From Trebonia sp963822615 (GTDB lineage Bacteria; Actinomycetota; Actinomycetes; Streptosporangiales; Streptosporangiaceae): 64,000 bases of DNA. Every line of letters begins with the position of its first letter. Position 1 is the first letter of the stretch. The stretch is taken from contig CAWGIM010000015.1 of NCBI GenBank assembly GCA_963822615.1, positions 310,001 through 374,000 of the forward strand. Direction: 5' to 3'. The translations under genes and the position numbers were made by a program. The notes beneath the pieces were generated by a model that worked only from the letters and a program-made list of their open reading frames with translations, had not been told where the DNA came from and searched no databases. This document shows, piece after piece, positions 43,034 to 51,369 of this stretch.

Positions 43034-44755
43034 CTACCTGCCTGGCCTGCCGGCTGGCTGGGGCTGGGCCAGCGAGCTTGCGGCCGCAGCCAGAATTGAT
43101 GCCTTAAGGCAAGCGTCGGTGATGGAGTCGGCGATGCGCTCGGCCCGGCCGGGGTCGGTCGCCGCCACCGCCGCCGCGACGCTGCTCAGCGCCTGCGCCC
43201 GGGCGGACCTGGCCTTGGCGGGCCGATTGGCTATGGAGTTGGCGATGCGCTCGGCCCGGCCAGGGTCGGTCGCCGCTAGCGCAGCGGCCACGCTGCTCAG
43301 CGCCCACGCTTTGGCGAGCTTGCCGTCGGCAGAGCCGGCGATCAACTCGGCCCGGCCGGGGTCGGTGGCCGCTAGCGCGGCGGCCACGCGGCGTATCGCC
43401 CCCGCCCTGGCGATTTTGTCGGTGATGGAGCCGGCGATGCGCTCGGCCCGGCCGGGGTCGGTGGCCGCCACCGCCGCCGCGACGGCGCTCAGCGTTTGCG
43501 CCTTGTACGGCTCAAGGGACGCCGAGTTGGCGATGTGCTCCGCCCGGTCGAAGAGCGGGACGGCCCGGCCGGGGTCGGTTGCCGCTAGCGCTGCTGCGAC
43601 GCTGCTCAGCGCCTCCGCGTCACCACCGAGAGCCGCGGCGATGTGCTCGGCTTGGTCGAAGAGCGGGACAGCGCGGCTGGGGTCGGTGGCCGCCATCGCT
43701 GCTCCCGCGGTGATGAGCGCGCGCACTTTTGCGCTAGGGCTGGTGATGGAGCCGGCGATGCGCTCGGCCCGGCCGGGGTTGGTCGGTGCGATCGCCGCCG
43801 CGATGCCAGCTAGCGCGTCTCCCTTCGCCACGTCGTTGAGGACGGTGCTGATAGACATGGCGACGCGCTCAGCCTCGGCGAAGATCCAACCGGCGCGCCC
43901 GGGGTTGGCGGCCGCGACCGCTGCCGCCACCCGGCACAGCGCGCTCGCTTTCACGGATTTGTTGCCGATGGACTGCGCGATGCGCTCGGCCCGGTCAGGG
44001 TCGGCGCCCGCCGCCCTTGCCGCCAGGTCGCACAGCGCCTGCTCCTTCCTGGCACCGGAGAAGACCTTCGTTATCGAGGGGTTGGCGGCGATGGACCGGG
44101 CGATGCGCTCAGCGTCGTCGAACAGCCCGGCGCTGCGGCCGGGGTCAGTAACGGCCATCGCCGCCGCCACGCTGCCCAGCGCTTCCGCTCTGGCGGGCTG
44201 GTCGGCGATGGACTTCGCGATGCGCTCAGCCTCGTCGAACAGGCGGCCGGCGCGGCCAGGATCAGCGCCCGGGGCAGCGGGAACGGTGACCAGGAGCCGC
44301 TCGATGGCCGCTACCAGTTGTCCCGCGTCAGCGCGAAAGCTTTCGTACCGGATGGGCAGCGCGTTACGCCGGGCGAGTTCGGCTAGGTCGTCCGGCAGAG
44401 CTTCCCTGGTCGGCATGACCGCGCCGCCGACCAGGACCGGAATCACTCGCAAGCGCTGCGCGAGAGCCGTGCTGACCTCGATCCGCACCCAGTCGGTGGG
44501 ATCATCGAGTCGTCGCCCCAGTTTGCCGGTCATCTCCAGCCAGCCTGGCCCGATCACCGCGACGAGCACCCGACAGGCCGCTATCGCGCTGACGATGGCC
44601 TCCGCGTAGTCGTCGCCCGGCTTGATCGTCTCCACGTCGATAAAGACGCGTTCCGCGCCGAAATGATCAGCGAGGCGGTCTGCCAGCCGCCCGGCGGCGT
44701 CGCTGCTGTCGTCTCGGCGGTAGCTTACGAAAACGCCGCCCTCAGCCCCGCCCAT
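43034..44755 (-). CDS. TIR-domain protein with about 11 tandem helical repeats
   Basis: A 573-residue protein. Residues 8-155 are a TIR domain (GVFVSYRRDDSSDAAGRLAD, VFIDVETIKPGDDYAEAI, LVAVIGPGWLE), with the conserved segment TDWVRIEVSTAL whose Glu93 corresponds to the catalytic NADase residue. Residues from about 163 to the end are about 11 repeats of 32-47 residues with core TDPGRAERIAxSI and ALSSVAAALAA. The last five are very alike also in DNA. The ATG at 44755 is in frame with a dehydrogenase reading frame upstream, but that is due to a frame change in the dehydrogenase. No membrane segment. A self-contained sensor-effector is plausible. Confidence 0.85.
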   Translation of the reverse strand: MGGAEGGVFVSYRRDDSSDAAGRLADRLADHFGAERVFIDVETIKPGDDYAEAIVSAIAACRVLVAVIGPGWLEMTGKLGRRLDDPTDWVRIEVSTALAQRLRVIPVLVGGAVMPTREALPDDLAELARRNALPIRYESFRADAGQLVAAIERLLVTVPAAPGADPGRAGRLFDEAERIAKSIADQPARAEALGSVAAAMAVTDPGRSAGLFDDAERIARSIAANPSITKVFSGARKEQALCDLAARAAGADPDRAERIAQSIGNKSVKASALCRVAAAVAAANPGRAGWIFAEAERVAMSISTVLNDVAKGDALAGIAAAIAPTNPGRAERIAGSITSPSAKVRALITAGAAMAATDPSRAVPLFDQAEHIAAALGGDAEALSSVAAALAATDPGRAVPLFDRAEHIANSASLEPYKAQTLSAVAAAVAATDPGRAERIAGSITDKIARAGAIRRVAAALAATDPGRAELIAGSADGKLAKAWALSSVAAALAATDPGRAERIANSIANRPAKARSARAQALSSVAAAVAATDPGRAERIADSITDACLKASILAAAASSLAQPQPAGRPGR

Positions 44756-44781
44756 GGCTCTGCACGGTACCGTAAGCCTGC

Positions 44782-45661
44782 TCAGTCCTGCTTGGCCTGG
44801 TTGGCCACCCAGCGGGCGATGGCGGTGTGGTCGGCGTCGGCTGGGATTTCCGGCAGGGCGGCTTCCCAGACGCCGACGACCGCTTCCGAGGCGGCCGACG
44901 GGACGCCGGCCGCGTGTTCCAGGGCGAGGGCCAGCTTGATGTCCTTGACCATCAGCCGGACGGCGAAGCCTGCCTCGAAGTACTTCTCCGGGCAGGACGA
45001 AGTTGGGCCACTTGTTCTCGGTGGCGTTGGACCGGCCGCTGGACCCGTTGATGATCTCCAGCATGACCGCGGGGTCGAGCCCGAAGCGCTGTCCGGCGAT
45101 GAGGGCCTCCGACGCGACCAGCAGGTTGGCGGCCGACATGAGGTTGTTGAGCGCCTTGACGGCGTGGCCGCACCCGGTGCCGCCCGCGTGCATCACCCGG
45201 CTGCCCATGGCGCTCAGCAGCGGCTTGAACCGTTCGTAGGCGGCGTCCGGCCCGCCGACCATGATGGTCAGCGTGCCGGCCTGGGCGCCGCCGACGCCGC
45301 CGGAGACGGGCGCGTCGATCAGCGTCACCCCCGACTCGGCCAGCCGCTGGGCGAGGAGGCGGGTGCGGGCGGGGTCGGAGGAGGACATGTCGATGACGGT
45401 GCTGCCCGGCGGCAGGCCGGCCAGCTGGCCCAGCACCACGCTCTCGACCACGTTCGAGTCGGGCAGCATCAGGATGACGGCGCCGGCCCCGTCCGCCGCG
45501 GCGGCCGGGTCGGCGGCGAGCAGGCCGGTGAAGTCCCGCCTGGCCTGCTCCGACTGGTCGAACCCGCGCACCTGGTAGCCGGCCGCCACTAGCCGCTGTG
45601 CCATCGGGAGGCCCATGTTGCCGAGCCCGATGAACCCGATCGCCTGCTCGTCGCTGATCAT
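44782..45661 (-). CDS. NAD(P)-dependent 3-hydroxyisobutyrate dehydrogenase-family oxidoreductase, frame change near 44993
   Basis: A Rossmann domain (IGFIGLGNMGLPMAQRLVAAGY), DAPVSGGVGGAQAGTLTIMVGG (substrate site) and GHAVKALNNLMSAANLLVASEA (catalytic Lys) identify the beta-hydroxyacid dehydrogenase family. At about 44993 one surplus C in CTGCCCGGAG shifts the frame; the true continuation EKYFEAGFAVRLMVKDIKLAL, ARWVANQAKQD then ends with TGA at 44782. Joined length is about 293 residues, normal for the family. The uncorrected frame runs on into the TIR gene, giving a false fusion. Substrate not determined. Confidence 0.88.
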
Positions 45662-45736
45662 GCTCTGGATCGCCTAACCAGGCCGGGCCATGTCTACGGT
45701 GGACTTTGCCACACTGTGGATCCGGCTCTGGTGTGA

Positions 45737-46645
45737 TCAGTGGCTCACCTGCCTGGCAGCCTGCCGGTGCAGCCGGTGCGCCTTGCGGAGGGGCTTGCGG
45801 ACGGCGGCCGACAGCTTGTCGAGCCGTGCTGTCTGGTCAGAGCCGTCGAGGGCGTGGACGGCGATGACGAGGGCGTTGGCGACGGCGTTCACCACCCCCA
45901 CCGCGGCGGCGATGACGAGCGAGGTTGCCTGGCCCTGGGGGCCGATCGCGTACAGGACCTCGGTGCGGATGCGGGTGAACATCAGCACCGCCAGGATCGC
46001 GATCACGATCATGGCGGCTCCGGTAAACCCGGTGGTGATCCCGTCGACGTCCTCACGGTGGATCGTGCCGGCGTCGTTCTTGTGGCTGCGCAGCCGGCCG
46101 CCGGTGAACGCGAAGAAGCCGTAGGACAGCAGCGTAACCATGGCCGCGAGTGCGATCGCGAACGCCAGCGGCAGGGACAGCGGGTCGCCCCAGTCCACGT
46201 TGGTGATGCCGGTAAAGAAGTAGAAGAGCAATCCGAAGTCGAAGCCCAGGACGAAGACGGGGATTCGCCGTATCCACGGCTTCAGACGGTGATGCTTGCG
46301 CGAGCCGGCTGCTGCCTGCCGGTCGATCTCGCGTCGCTGCGCCGCCTCCTGGGCCACGATGTCCTCGACCGTCCAGTCGCCGCCGTCAGGGTGGCGGACG
46401 CGCTGCGTCATTTGCGCGCGGACCTCGATCGACAGCTCGCGGCTGCGGCGCTCGGACCGGCGGCGGACCGCCTCGGCGGCCAGGTCGGGCGACTCACGCT
46501 GGGCATCCGCCGGCGTGATGTCCGGGATGGTCCGGTCGGACGGCGGGCTGTCCGGCAGGGGGTCGGCCGGGACGCGGGGAAGTGGGGGGACGACGGCGAG
46601 TTCTGCGTCATTGATGAAGGGCGGGTGGTCCGCTGCGTTGCTCAC
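45737..46645 (-). CDS. Four-TM membrane protein, partner of an OmpA-like lipoprotein
   Basis: A 302-residue protein of no family I recognise. Residues 1-130 are soluble and charged, with Pro-rich and Arg-rich parts (VRRRSERRSRELSIEVRAQM). Four membrane segments follow: PVFVLGFDFGLLFYFFTGI, LAFAIALAAMVTLLSYGFF, AAMIVIAILAVLMFTRI and VIAAAVGVVNAVANALVIAV. The C-terminus is basic. It starts 24 nt after the lipoprotein gene on the same strand, so the two are probably one operon acting at the cell surface. Confidence 0.75.
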   Translation of the reverse strand: MSNAADHPPFINDAELAVVPPLPRVPADPLPDSPPSDRTIPDITPADAQRESPDLAAEAVRRRSERRSRELSIEVRAQMTQRVRHPDGGDWTVEDIVAQEAAQRREIDRQAAAGSRKHHRLKPWIRRIPVFVLGFDFGLLFYFFTGITNVDWGDPLSLPLAFAIALAAMVTLLSYGFFAFTGGRLRSHKNDAGTIHREDVDGITTGFTGAAMIVIAILAVLMFTRIRTEVLYAIGPQGQATSLVIAAAVGVVNAVANALVIAVHALDGSDQTARLDKLSAAVRKPLRKAHRLHRQAARQVSH

Positions 46646-46669
46646 GGGTGGTCTCCAGTCTGCGGGGTG

Positions 46670-47848
46670 TCAGGCGGCGGGGTCGGATACAGGGCTGAGC
46701 AGGATGACGACGCGGCGCAGCTTGGCGCAGGCCGTCTCGTCGAGGCGGCCGCCGCGGTAGCAGGCGGCGGTGGTCGTGCCGCCGGTGCCCTCCCCGGTGA
46801 CCTGGACGATCTGGCCGGGAGCGACGCCGAGAGCTATCAGCCGCCCGCGGATCGCCTGTGCCCGGGCGACGGAAAGCGACTGGTTGTAGGCGGGGGATCC
46901 GGTCTCGGGGGAGGCGTATCCCTGGACTGAGACTTGTGAGTGCTGAGCTATGGCGCGGGCGGCCACCGGGCCCAGGTAGCTGTCGGCTGCGGGCAGCAGT
47001 GCGGCGCTGTTCAGCCGGAAGAAGATGTCGGCCGGGATGCTCTCCCCGGTCCACTGACGCGGGCCCGCGACGGGCGTGACCGCCGGAACGGCGACGACCG
47101 GGTCGGGGTAGCTGCCCCTGCTCGCCGGGTCCGCCCGGGTCACGTCGTCGGTCCCGCAGGACGCGGCCCCGGCGGCATGACAGATGGCCATGACGTAGGC
47201 GACCAGCTCGGCCTGCTGCGGAAGCGGCAGCGCGGGCTGTCGGCCTGCCGTGTCGCCAAGCCCGGAGAAGACCACGTGCCACCGGGCGAGCGATGGCAGC
47301 AGCTTCTCCCGGGCCAGGTCGGCGGCGACGGTGGCGGGCGGCGCTGACCAGCCAAGGCGGGTCAGGTCGAATCCTCCTGCGGTCGACAATCCCGAGGACA
47401 GCACCAGCAGCGTGCCCGGCACCGAGCTGACCTTGACCGCCTGGGCCAGCAAGGAGAGCAGGTCGAAGGGGACGTCGGCGGCCTGACGGCCGACCAGCTG
47501 CTGCACCTGGCTCAGGTTCTGGCTGAGCACGGCGTCCCGGCTGGGCCCGTAGTCGACCTGGCCGTCGGGCCGCCGGGGGGTGAGTGAGACTTCGGCGGGC
47601 TGGCCGGTGTTGGTGTCGACGACATAGGCGACCGCGCTGCTACTGGCCAGGGCGGTCTGCCGCAGATCGGCGAGGTCAAGCGGGGCCAGCACGGGGCCCG
47701 GCTCGTTGCTGGTAGCGCTGGCAACGATGACGACCGCGCCGGGCGATGGTGGTCGCGGTGCGCAAGCGGCCGCGCTGACGGTAACCGACCCGGCCGCCAG
47801 CAGGGCCGCTAGCAGTCGTCGGGTGTTGGGTGAGGGTTTTGGCGGCAT
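46670..47848 (-). CDS. OmpA-domain lipoprotein
   Basis: A 392-residue lipoprotein. The signal peptide NTRRLLAALLAAGSVTVSAAAC ends in a lipobox Cys (about residue 29). A central domain of about 220 residues follows that recalls a von Willebrand-type fold (AVVIVASATSNEPGP, LLVLSSGLST). The C-terminal OmpA-like domain (ADIFFRLNSAALLPAADSYL, VSVQGYASPETGSPAYNQSLS, ARAQAIRGRLIALGV) is predicted to bind peptidoglycan. In a single-membrane actinobacterium it would be anchored in the plasma membrane and reach into the wall. First gene of a pair with the four-TM protein. Confidence 0.85.
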   Translation of the reverse strand: MPPKPSPNTRRLLAALLAAGSVTVSAAACAPRPPSPGAVVIVASATSNEPGPVLAPLDLADLRQTALASSSAVAYVVDTNTGQPAEVSLTPRRPDGQVDYGPSRDAVLSQNLSQVQQLVGRQAADVPFDLLSLLAQAVKVSSVPGTLLVLSSGLSTAGGFDLTRLGWSAPPATVAADLAREKLLPSLARWHVVFSGLGDTAGRQPALPLPQQAELVAYVMAICHAAGAASCGTDDVTRADPASRGSYPDPVVAVPAVTPVAGPRQWTGESIPADIFFRLNSAALLPAADSYLGPVAARAIAQHSQVSVQGYASPETGSPAYNQSLSVARAQAIRGRLIALGVAPGQIVQVTGEGTGGTTTAACYRGGRLDETACAKLRRVVILLSPVSDPAA

Positions 47849-48081
47849 GTGCCCTCCATCGGCAGTTGCCTCTTCCGGCTAGCCGGGTCACGCCTCGGCG
47901 CTACCCGTCTACACCGATTCTCCCTGACTTGCCGTACTTTGGCAAGTTTGATAGAGACCCAAAGTTTTGTGGAAATTCCGGTAAATTTGGCCATGACATC
48001 GGTGTCTCGCCGGTGCAACCATGGCCCGGAAGGGGTCGATCCGTTATGATTCGATGAACTACGGCGGTCGGGAGGGAAGAC

Positions 48082-49167
48082 GTGGCCGAGCCGACGGGGG
48101 TGTCGCTGGCCCGGCGTCTGCGCGAACTGCGCGTCGCTGGCTTCCCTCATGTAAAGCTCACGCAGCTGCAGGTAGCCAACGCGCTGTCCGATGACGAGCC
48201 GCTGGCGGATTCCACGCTCTCGTCCTGGGAGAACACGCGAGCCCCCACACTGCCGCCGCACAGTCGGCTGAGGGCGTACGCCCAGTTCTTTGCCACCGAA
48301 CGCTCGCTGGAGGGGGAGCGCCCGCACCTCGTGCCGCTCGCAGAGTTGACTCCGGCCGAGCAGAAGGCGCGGAATGAGCTAGAGCGCCAGCTCTTCCTGC
48401 TCCGGGATGGCGAGCCGGAAGTGCCCAGCGGGGGTCAGTTCTGGCGCTTCGACGACGGGGCGCCGATCACACTGATCTGCTCCGACCTCAGGAAGAGCGA
48501 TGAGCTTGAGCTAGGCCCGCTGACCCAGGAAGACAACCCGAACTTCGCCGATCTCTACTCCTACGGTGACCTGGACGCGCTGTTCGACTTGTACGGGCAC
48601 CTGCGGGCGACCAACCCGAACTCCCCGGTTCACCTGCGCCGGGGCGCTAGCCCTGATCTGGTCAATCATCTGGTAGTGCTAGGCGGGATCGCGTGGAACG
48701 ACGTGACCCGGCGGCTTAATGACTTGCTTCCCCTGCCGGTAAGGCAGGTCGAGGATGCGAAGATTCCGTCGGGCGAGATTTTCGTCACCGACGGCGGCTC
48801 CTATCACGGCGAGCGGTTCGAGCCGCGCTGGCGGGACGACAACCCGGGGACGGCGGATGAGCCCGGTGTGCTCCTGGAAGACGTGGGCATGCTGGCCAGG
48901 GTGCCGAACCCCTACAACGCGCTGCGGACGCTGACCTACTGCAACGGCGTCCACGGCCGCGGGGTGCTCGGCGCCGTCCGGTGCCTGACCGATCCGGATG
49001 TTCGCAGCGACAACGAGCAGTACCTGGAAAAGGCATTCCCGGGATCCGACAGCTTCGTCCTGCTGATGCGGGTCCCGGTTCTGGGCGGCCAGACAGTCCC
49101 TCCCAGCCTGATGAGTCCGGGCACGGTGAGGTTCCAGTGGGCGTCCGGCGACCCACCGGAGAATTGA
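48082..49167 (+). CDS. HTH (XRE-like) protein with uncharacterised C-terminal domain
   Basis: A 361-residue protein. Residues 1-75 form a Cro/C1-type HTH (SLARRLRELR, LTQLQVANALS, STLSSWENTRAPTLPP). Residues about 125-350 form an alpha/beta domain containing ITLICSDLRKSDELELGP, DLYSYGDLDALFDLYGHLRA, NHLVVLGGIAWNDVTRRL and VFTDGG-like IFVTDGGSYHGERFEPRW. I believe this domain recurs in actinobacterial HTH proteins but know no function. GTG 48082 follows GGGAGGGAAG. The glycosyltransferase gene starts 7 nt after its stop, so the two are almost certainly one unit. Confidence 0.78.
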   Translation: MAEPTGVSLARRLRELRVAGFPHVKLTQLQVANALSDDEPLADSTLSSWENTRAPTLPPHSRLRAYAQFFATERSLEGERPHLVPLAELTPAEQKARNELERQLFLLRDGEPEVPSGGQFWRFDDGAPITLICSDLRKSDELELGPLTQEDNPNFADLYSYGDLDALFDLYGHLRATNPNSPVHLRRGASPDLVNHLVVLGGIAWNDVTRRLNDLLPLPVRQVEDAKIPSGEIFVTDGGSYHGERFEPRWRDDNPGTADEPGVLLEDVGMLARVPNPYNALRTLTYCNGVHGRGVLGAVRCLTDPDVRSDNEQYLEKAFPGSDSFVLLMRVPVLGGQTVPPSLMSPGTVRFQWASGDPPEN

Positions 49168-49174
49168 CCGAAGA

Positions 49175-50317
49175 GTGACCTCCCCTCAGGTTCCTGACCA
49201 AAGCGATTCGCATGCCGGACTGCTAGAAGAATCGGGCACAGCGTCGGCCCACGCGCAGTTCGATGCCATCATCGTGCCCACCCACCGTCCGGTCGCCCGG
49301 CTGCGAAGCAGCATCGGCATCGCCCGCCGGACCCGGACACCGCTCATCGTCTTGTGCAGCCGGGCAGTCAGCCAGGACGAGGTGATCGAGCGGGCCACCC
49401 GGGCTGGCGTCGAGGCCTTCGCCCTCAACTGGCCTGCCCGCAACCCGCTGGCGATCGAGTTCGGCACCTCGCGGGACACGGAGCTGTCGGCCGCGAGCCC
49501 GAACTGGAACCGTGACCTGAGCATGAAGCGGAACCTCGGGCTGGTTCTCGCCCGGCTGCTCGGCTGGACCAGGCTGATGTTCCTGGACGACGACATCTAC
49601 GGAGTGGGGCAGCACGACGTGACCGCGCTGGCGGCCGCGCTTGAGAACCACTCCGTCAGTGCGCTCATTCCCAGGCGCTACCCGGACAACTCTGTCGTCT
49701 GCCACGCCCACCGGCTTGGCGGCGGCAAGCAAGACGTCTTCGCCAGCGCCAGCGGCATGGGGGTTCGCTGTGACCGCGATGACCTGGCGTTCTTCCCTAA
49801 CGTATACAACGAGGACTGGTTCTTCTTCGCCGAGGAGGCTGCCAACCACCGGATCGCCCGGGTTGGTGAGTCGCGCCAGCGGAAGTATGACCCGTACGAC
49901 AGCCCGCGCCGGGCGGCCTTTGAGGAGTTCGGCGACCTCCTGGCCGAGGGCCTGTACGCCCTGCTGGACATCGACGAGGAGATCTGGGACGTCAAGAAGA
50001 GCTACTGGGAGTACTTCATCGAGGTGCGACGGAATTTCCACCTGCGGGTCGCTGACTCGCTGGGGTCCGTCGACGCCCGGCAGCGAGACGAGGCGCAGCG
50101 GGCAGCCAGGTCTATCCGGGCCGCCCAGGATCAGCTCGAAAAGATCACTCCCGCGCTGTGCGAGCGGTTCATGAACCAGTGGCGGACCGACCTGACCGCG
50201 TGGCGCGGCTACCTCAGCGGGCTGCCCCGCCTCGGCTCCATCCCCGAGGCATTCAGCTACCTGGACCTCAGCCCGGCGGCTTACCGCCCCGGTGACCAGC
50301 CGAGCAACGGCAGGTGA
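49175..50317 (+). CDS. GT2-like (GT-A fold) glycosyltransferase family protein
   Basis: A 380-residue soluble protein. FDAIIVPTHRPVARLRSSIGIA begins the nucleotide-binding half, SMKRNLGLVLARLLGWTRL follows, and MFLDDDIYGVG contains the DDD metal site of GT-A enzymes. SALIPRRYPDNSVVCHAHR, ASASGMGVRCD and NVYNEDWFFFAEEA resemble the acceptor-side motifs including a catalytic-type ED. There is no membrane segment. GTG 49175 lies 7 nt after the HTH gene. Its last 37 nt overlap the convergent GNAT gene. Donor and acceptor are unknown. Confidence 0.78.
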   Translation: MTSPQVPDQSDSHAGLLEESGTASAHAQFDAIIVPTHRPVARLRSSIGIARRTRTPLIVLCSRAVSQDEVIERATRAGVEAFALNWPARNPLAIEFGTSRDTELSAASPNWNRDLSMKRNLGLVLARLLGWTRLMFLDDDIYGVGQHDVTALAAALENHSVSALIPRRYPDNSVVCHAHRLGGGKQDVFASASGMGVRCDRDDLAFFPNVYNEDWFFFAEEAANHRIARVGESRQRKYDPYDSPRRAAFEEFGDLLAEGLYALLDIDEEIWDVKKSYWEYFIEVRRNFHLRVADSLGSVDARQRDEAQRAARSIRAAQDQLEKITPALCERFMNQWRTDLTAWRGYLSGLPRLGSIPEAFSYLDLSPAAYRPGDQPSNGR

Positions 50318-50943
50318 CGGAGCGCTGGCTGGCCACCGAGCATCCGGTAGCTGATGCCGAGGGCGCGCTTGTCAGCCTCACGGCCGTCTAGGTTCTCCCG
50401 GCGTTCCCCGTCGGTGACATCGCGGTCGAACCGGCGGAGGAACTGTGTTTCCGGCAGTTCCGAGCGCCGGTCAGTCTGCTCGAACTCCATGCGCTTATAA
50501 AGCCTGACGGCCGGGTCGTTGTGATCGAGGACCCACAGGTAGAAGTCCCGGATCCCCTCCTGGCGCTGCTGTTCGATGAGATAGGTGACGAGTCGCCTTG
50601 CGACCCCGTTTCCGCGCAGGTCCGGGTCAACCCAGACCGACTCGATGAAGCACGCCTCACCCAGCTGGGCGTTGTCGTCCAGTTCGCCCGGCGGCTTCGC
50701 CGCGGCGACGCCCAGCGTTCGGTCACCGCGCTCGACTACTGCCCACGATGAGCCGCGCAACCGCTGCCGCCAGTACTTCGCGGGCTTTCCGGCGAGCTCG
50801 TCGGCGGACGCGATGAATGCCTTGGGGGACTCGGTGAGCGACGCGAGAACGGCTTCGCGCAGCACCCGCCAGTCAGGGTGCCGACTGCCGTGAAGTGACG
50901 GGGAACCGAGGCTAGTGACGTCTCTTACGTCGCTGCTTGTCAT
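50281..50943 (-). CDS. GNAT-family N-acetyltransferase
   Basis: A 220-residue protein with a GNAT core: WAVVERGDRTLGVAAAK, EACFIESVWVDPDLRGNGVARRLVTYLI (acetyl-CoA binding loop RGNGVA) and FYLWVLDHNDPAVRLYKRMEFEQTDRR. The longer open frame upstream is basic and unlike the family, so ATG 50943 (after GGGAAGG) is chosen. The ATG overlaps the stop of the preceding gene on the same strand as ATGA, so the two are translationally coupled. Substrate unknown. Confidence 0.88.
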   Translation of the reverse strand: MTSSDVRDVTSLGSPSLHGSRHPDWRVLREAVLASLTESPKAFIASADELAGKPAKYWRQRLRGSSWAVVERGDRTLGVAAAKPPGELDDNAQLGEACFIESVWVDPDLRGNGVARRLVTYLIEQQRQEGIRDFYLWVLDHNDPAVRLYKRMEFEQTDRRSELPETQFLRRFDRDVTDGERRENLDGREADKRALGISYRMLGGQPALRHLPLLGWSPGR

Positions 50944-51344
50944 AGCCTTCCCGCCTGCCTTACGACGTTTACAGCAGTCTCGCGAAACGTTAGCAGTTCG
51001 CTGGCGACCCGGGAGGCTTCGACGCGCCGGTTTGTCGGGACAACCAATTCGTCCGGTCCGGGAGGCTGCTTTACTCGGCTGCCGGGCATGGCGACGGCGG
51101 TGCCGTCGCCATCCAGGCGGAAGCTGACAAAGTCCATTGGACGTCCCCAACCCATCTGCCGCATGTCGGTCGCAGACCAGAACCCGCTCAGGTCCCGTAT
51201 GAGCTCAGCCACCGCGGCAGTCGACACCGCTGCGGCAGACCGGCCGCCGGAGGCCGGCGGCGAGACTGCGTCCAGGTCGTTGGGACCCAACTGTAGCACC
51301 CGGAATACCTGGCTCGGCTGCGTTAGAGATACATGCAAACGCAT
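50940..51344 (-). CDS. Hypothetical protein coupled to the GNAT gene
   Basis: A 134-residue soluble protein, not assigned to any family. Sequence such as VFRVLQLGPNDLDAVSPP, LIRDLSGFWSATDMRQMG and DELVVPTNRRVEASRVASEL looks like a real coding region, and the stop overlaps the GNAT start. The start is uncertain: ATG 51344 is given, while ATG 51371 would overlap the start of the divergent oxidoreductase gene. It may be an immunity or substrate partner of the acetyltransferase, but nothing in the sequence shows that. Confidence 0.6.
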   Translation of the reverse strand: MRLHVSLTQPSQVFRVLQLGPNDLDAVSPPASGGRSAAAVSTAAVAELIRDLSGFWSATDMRQMGWGRPMDFVSFRLDGDGTAVAMPGSRVKQPPGPDELVVPTNRRVEASRVASELLTFRETAVNVVRQAGRL

Positions 51345-51369
51345 ATAACTGAGTGAGGCGGCATCGGAC

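Noticed and set aside
43034..45661. A dehydrogenase-TIR fusion protein
   Set aside because: The middle residues are Arg/Gly-rich out-of-frame sequence; the dehydrogenase C-terminus is intact in the next frame, ending at 44782, and the TIR domain has its own ATG.
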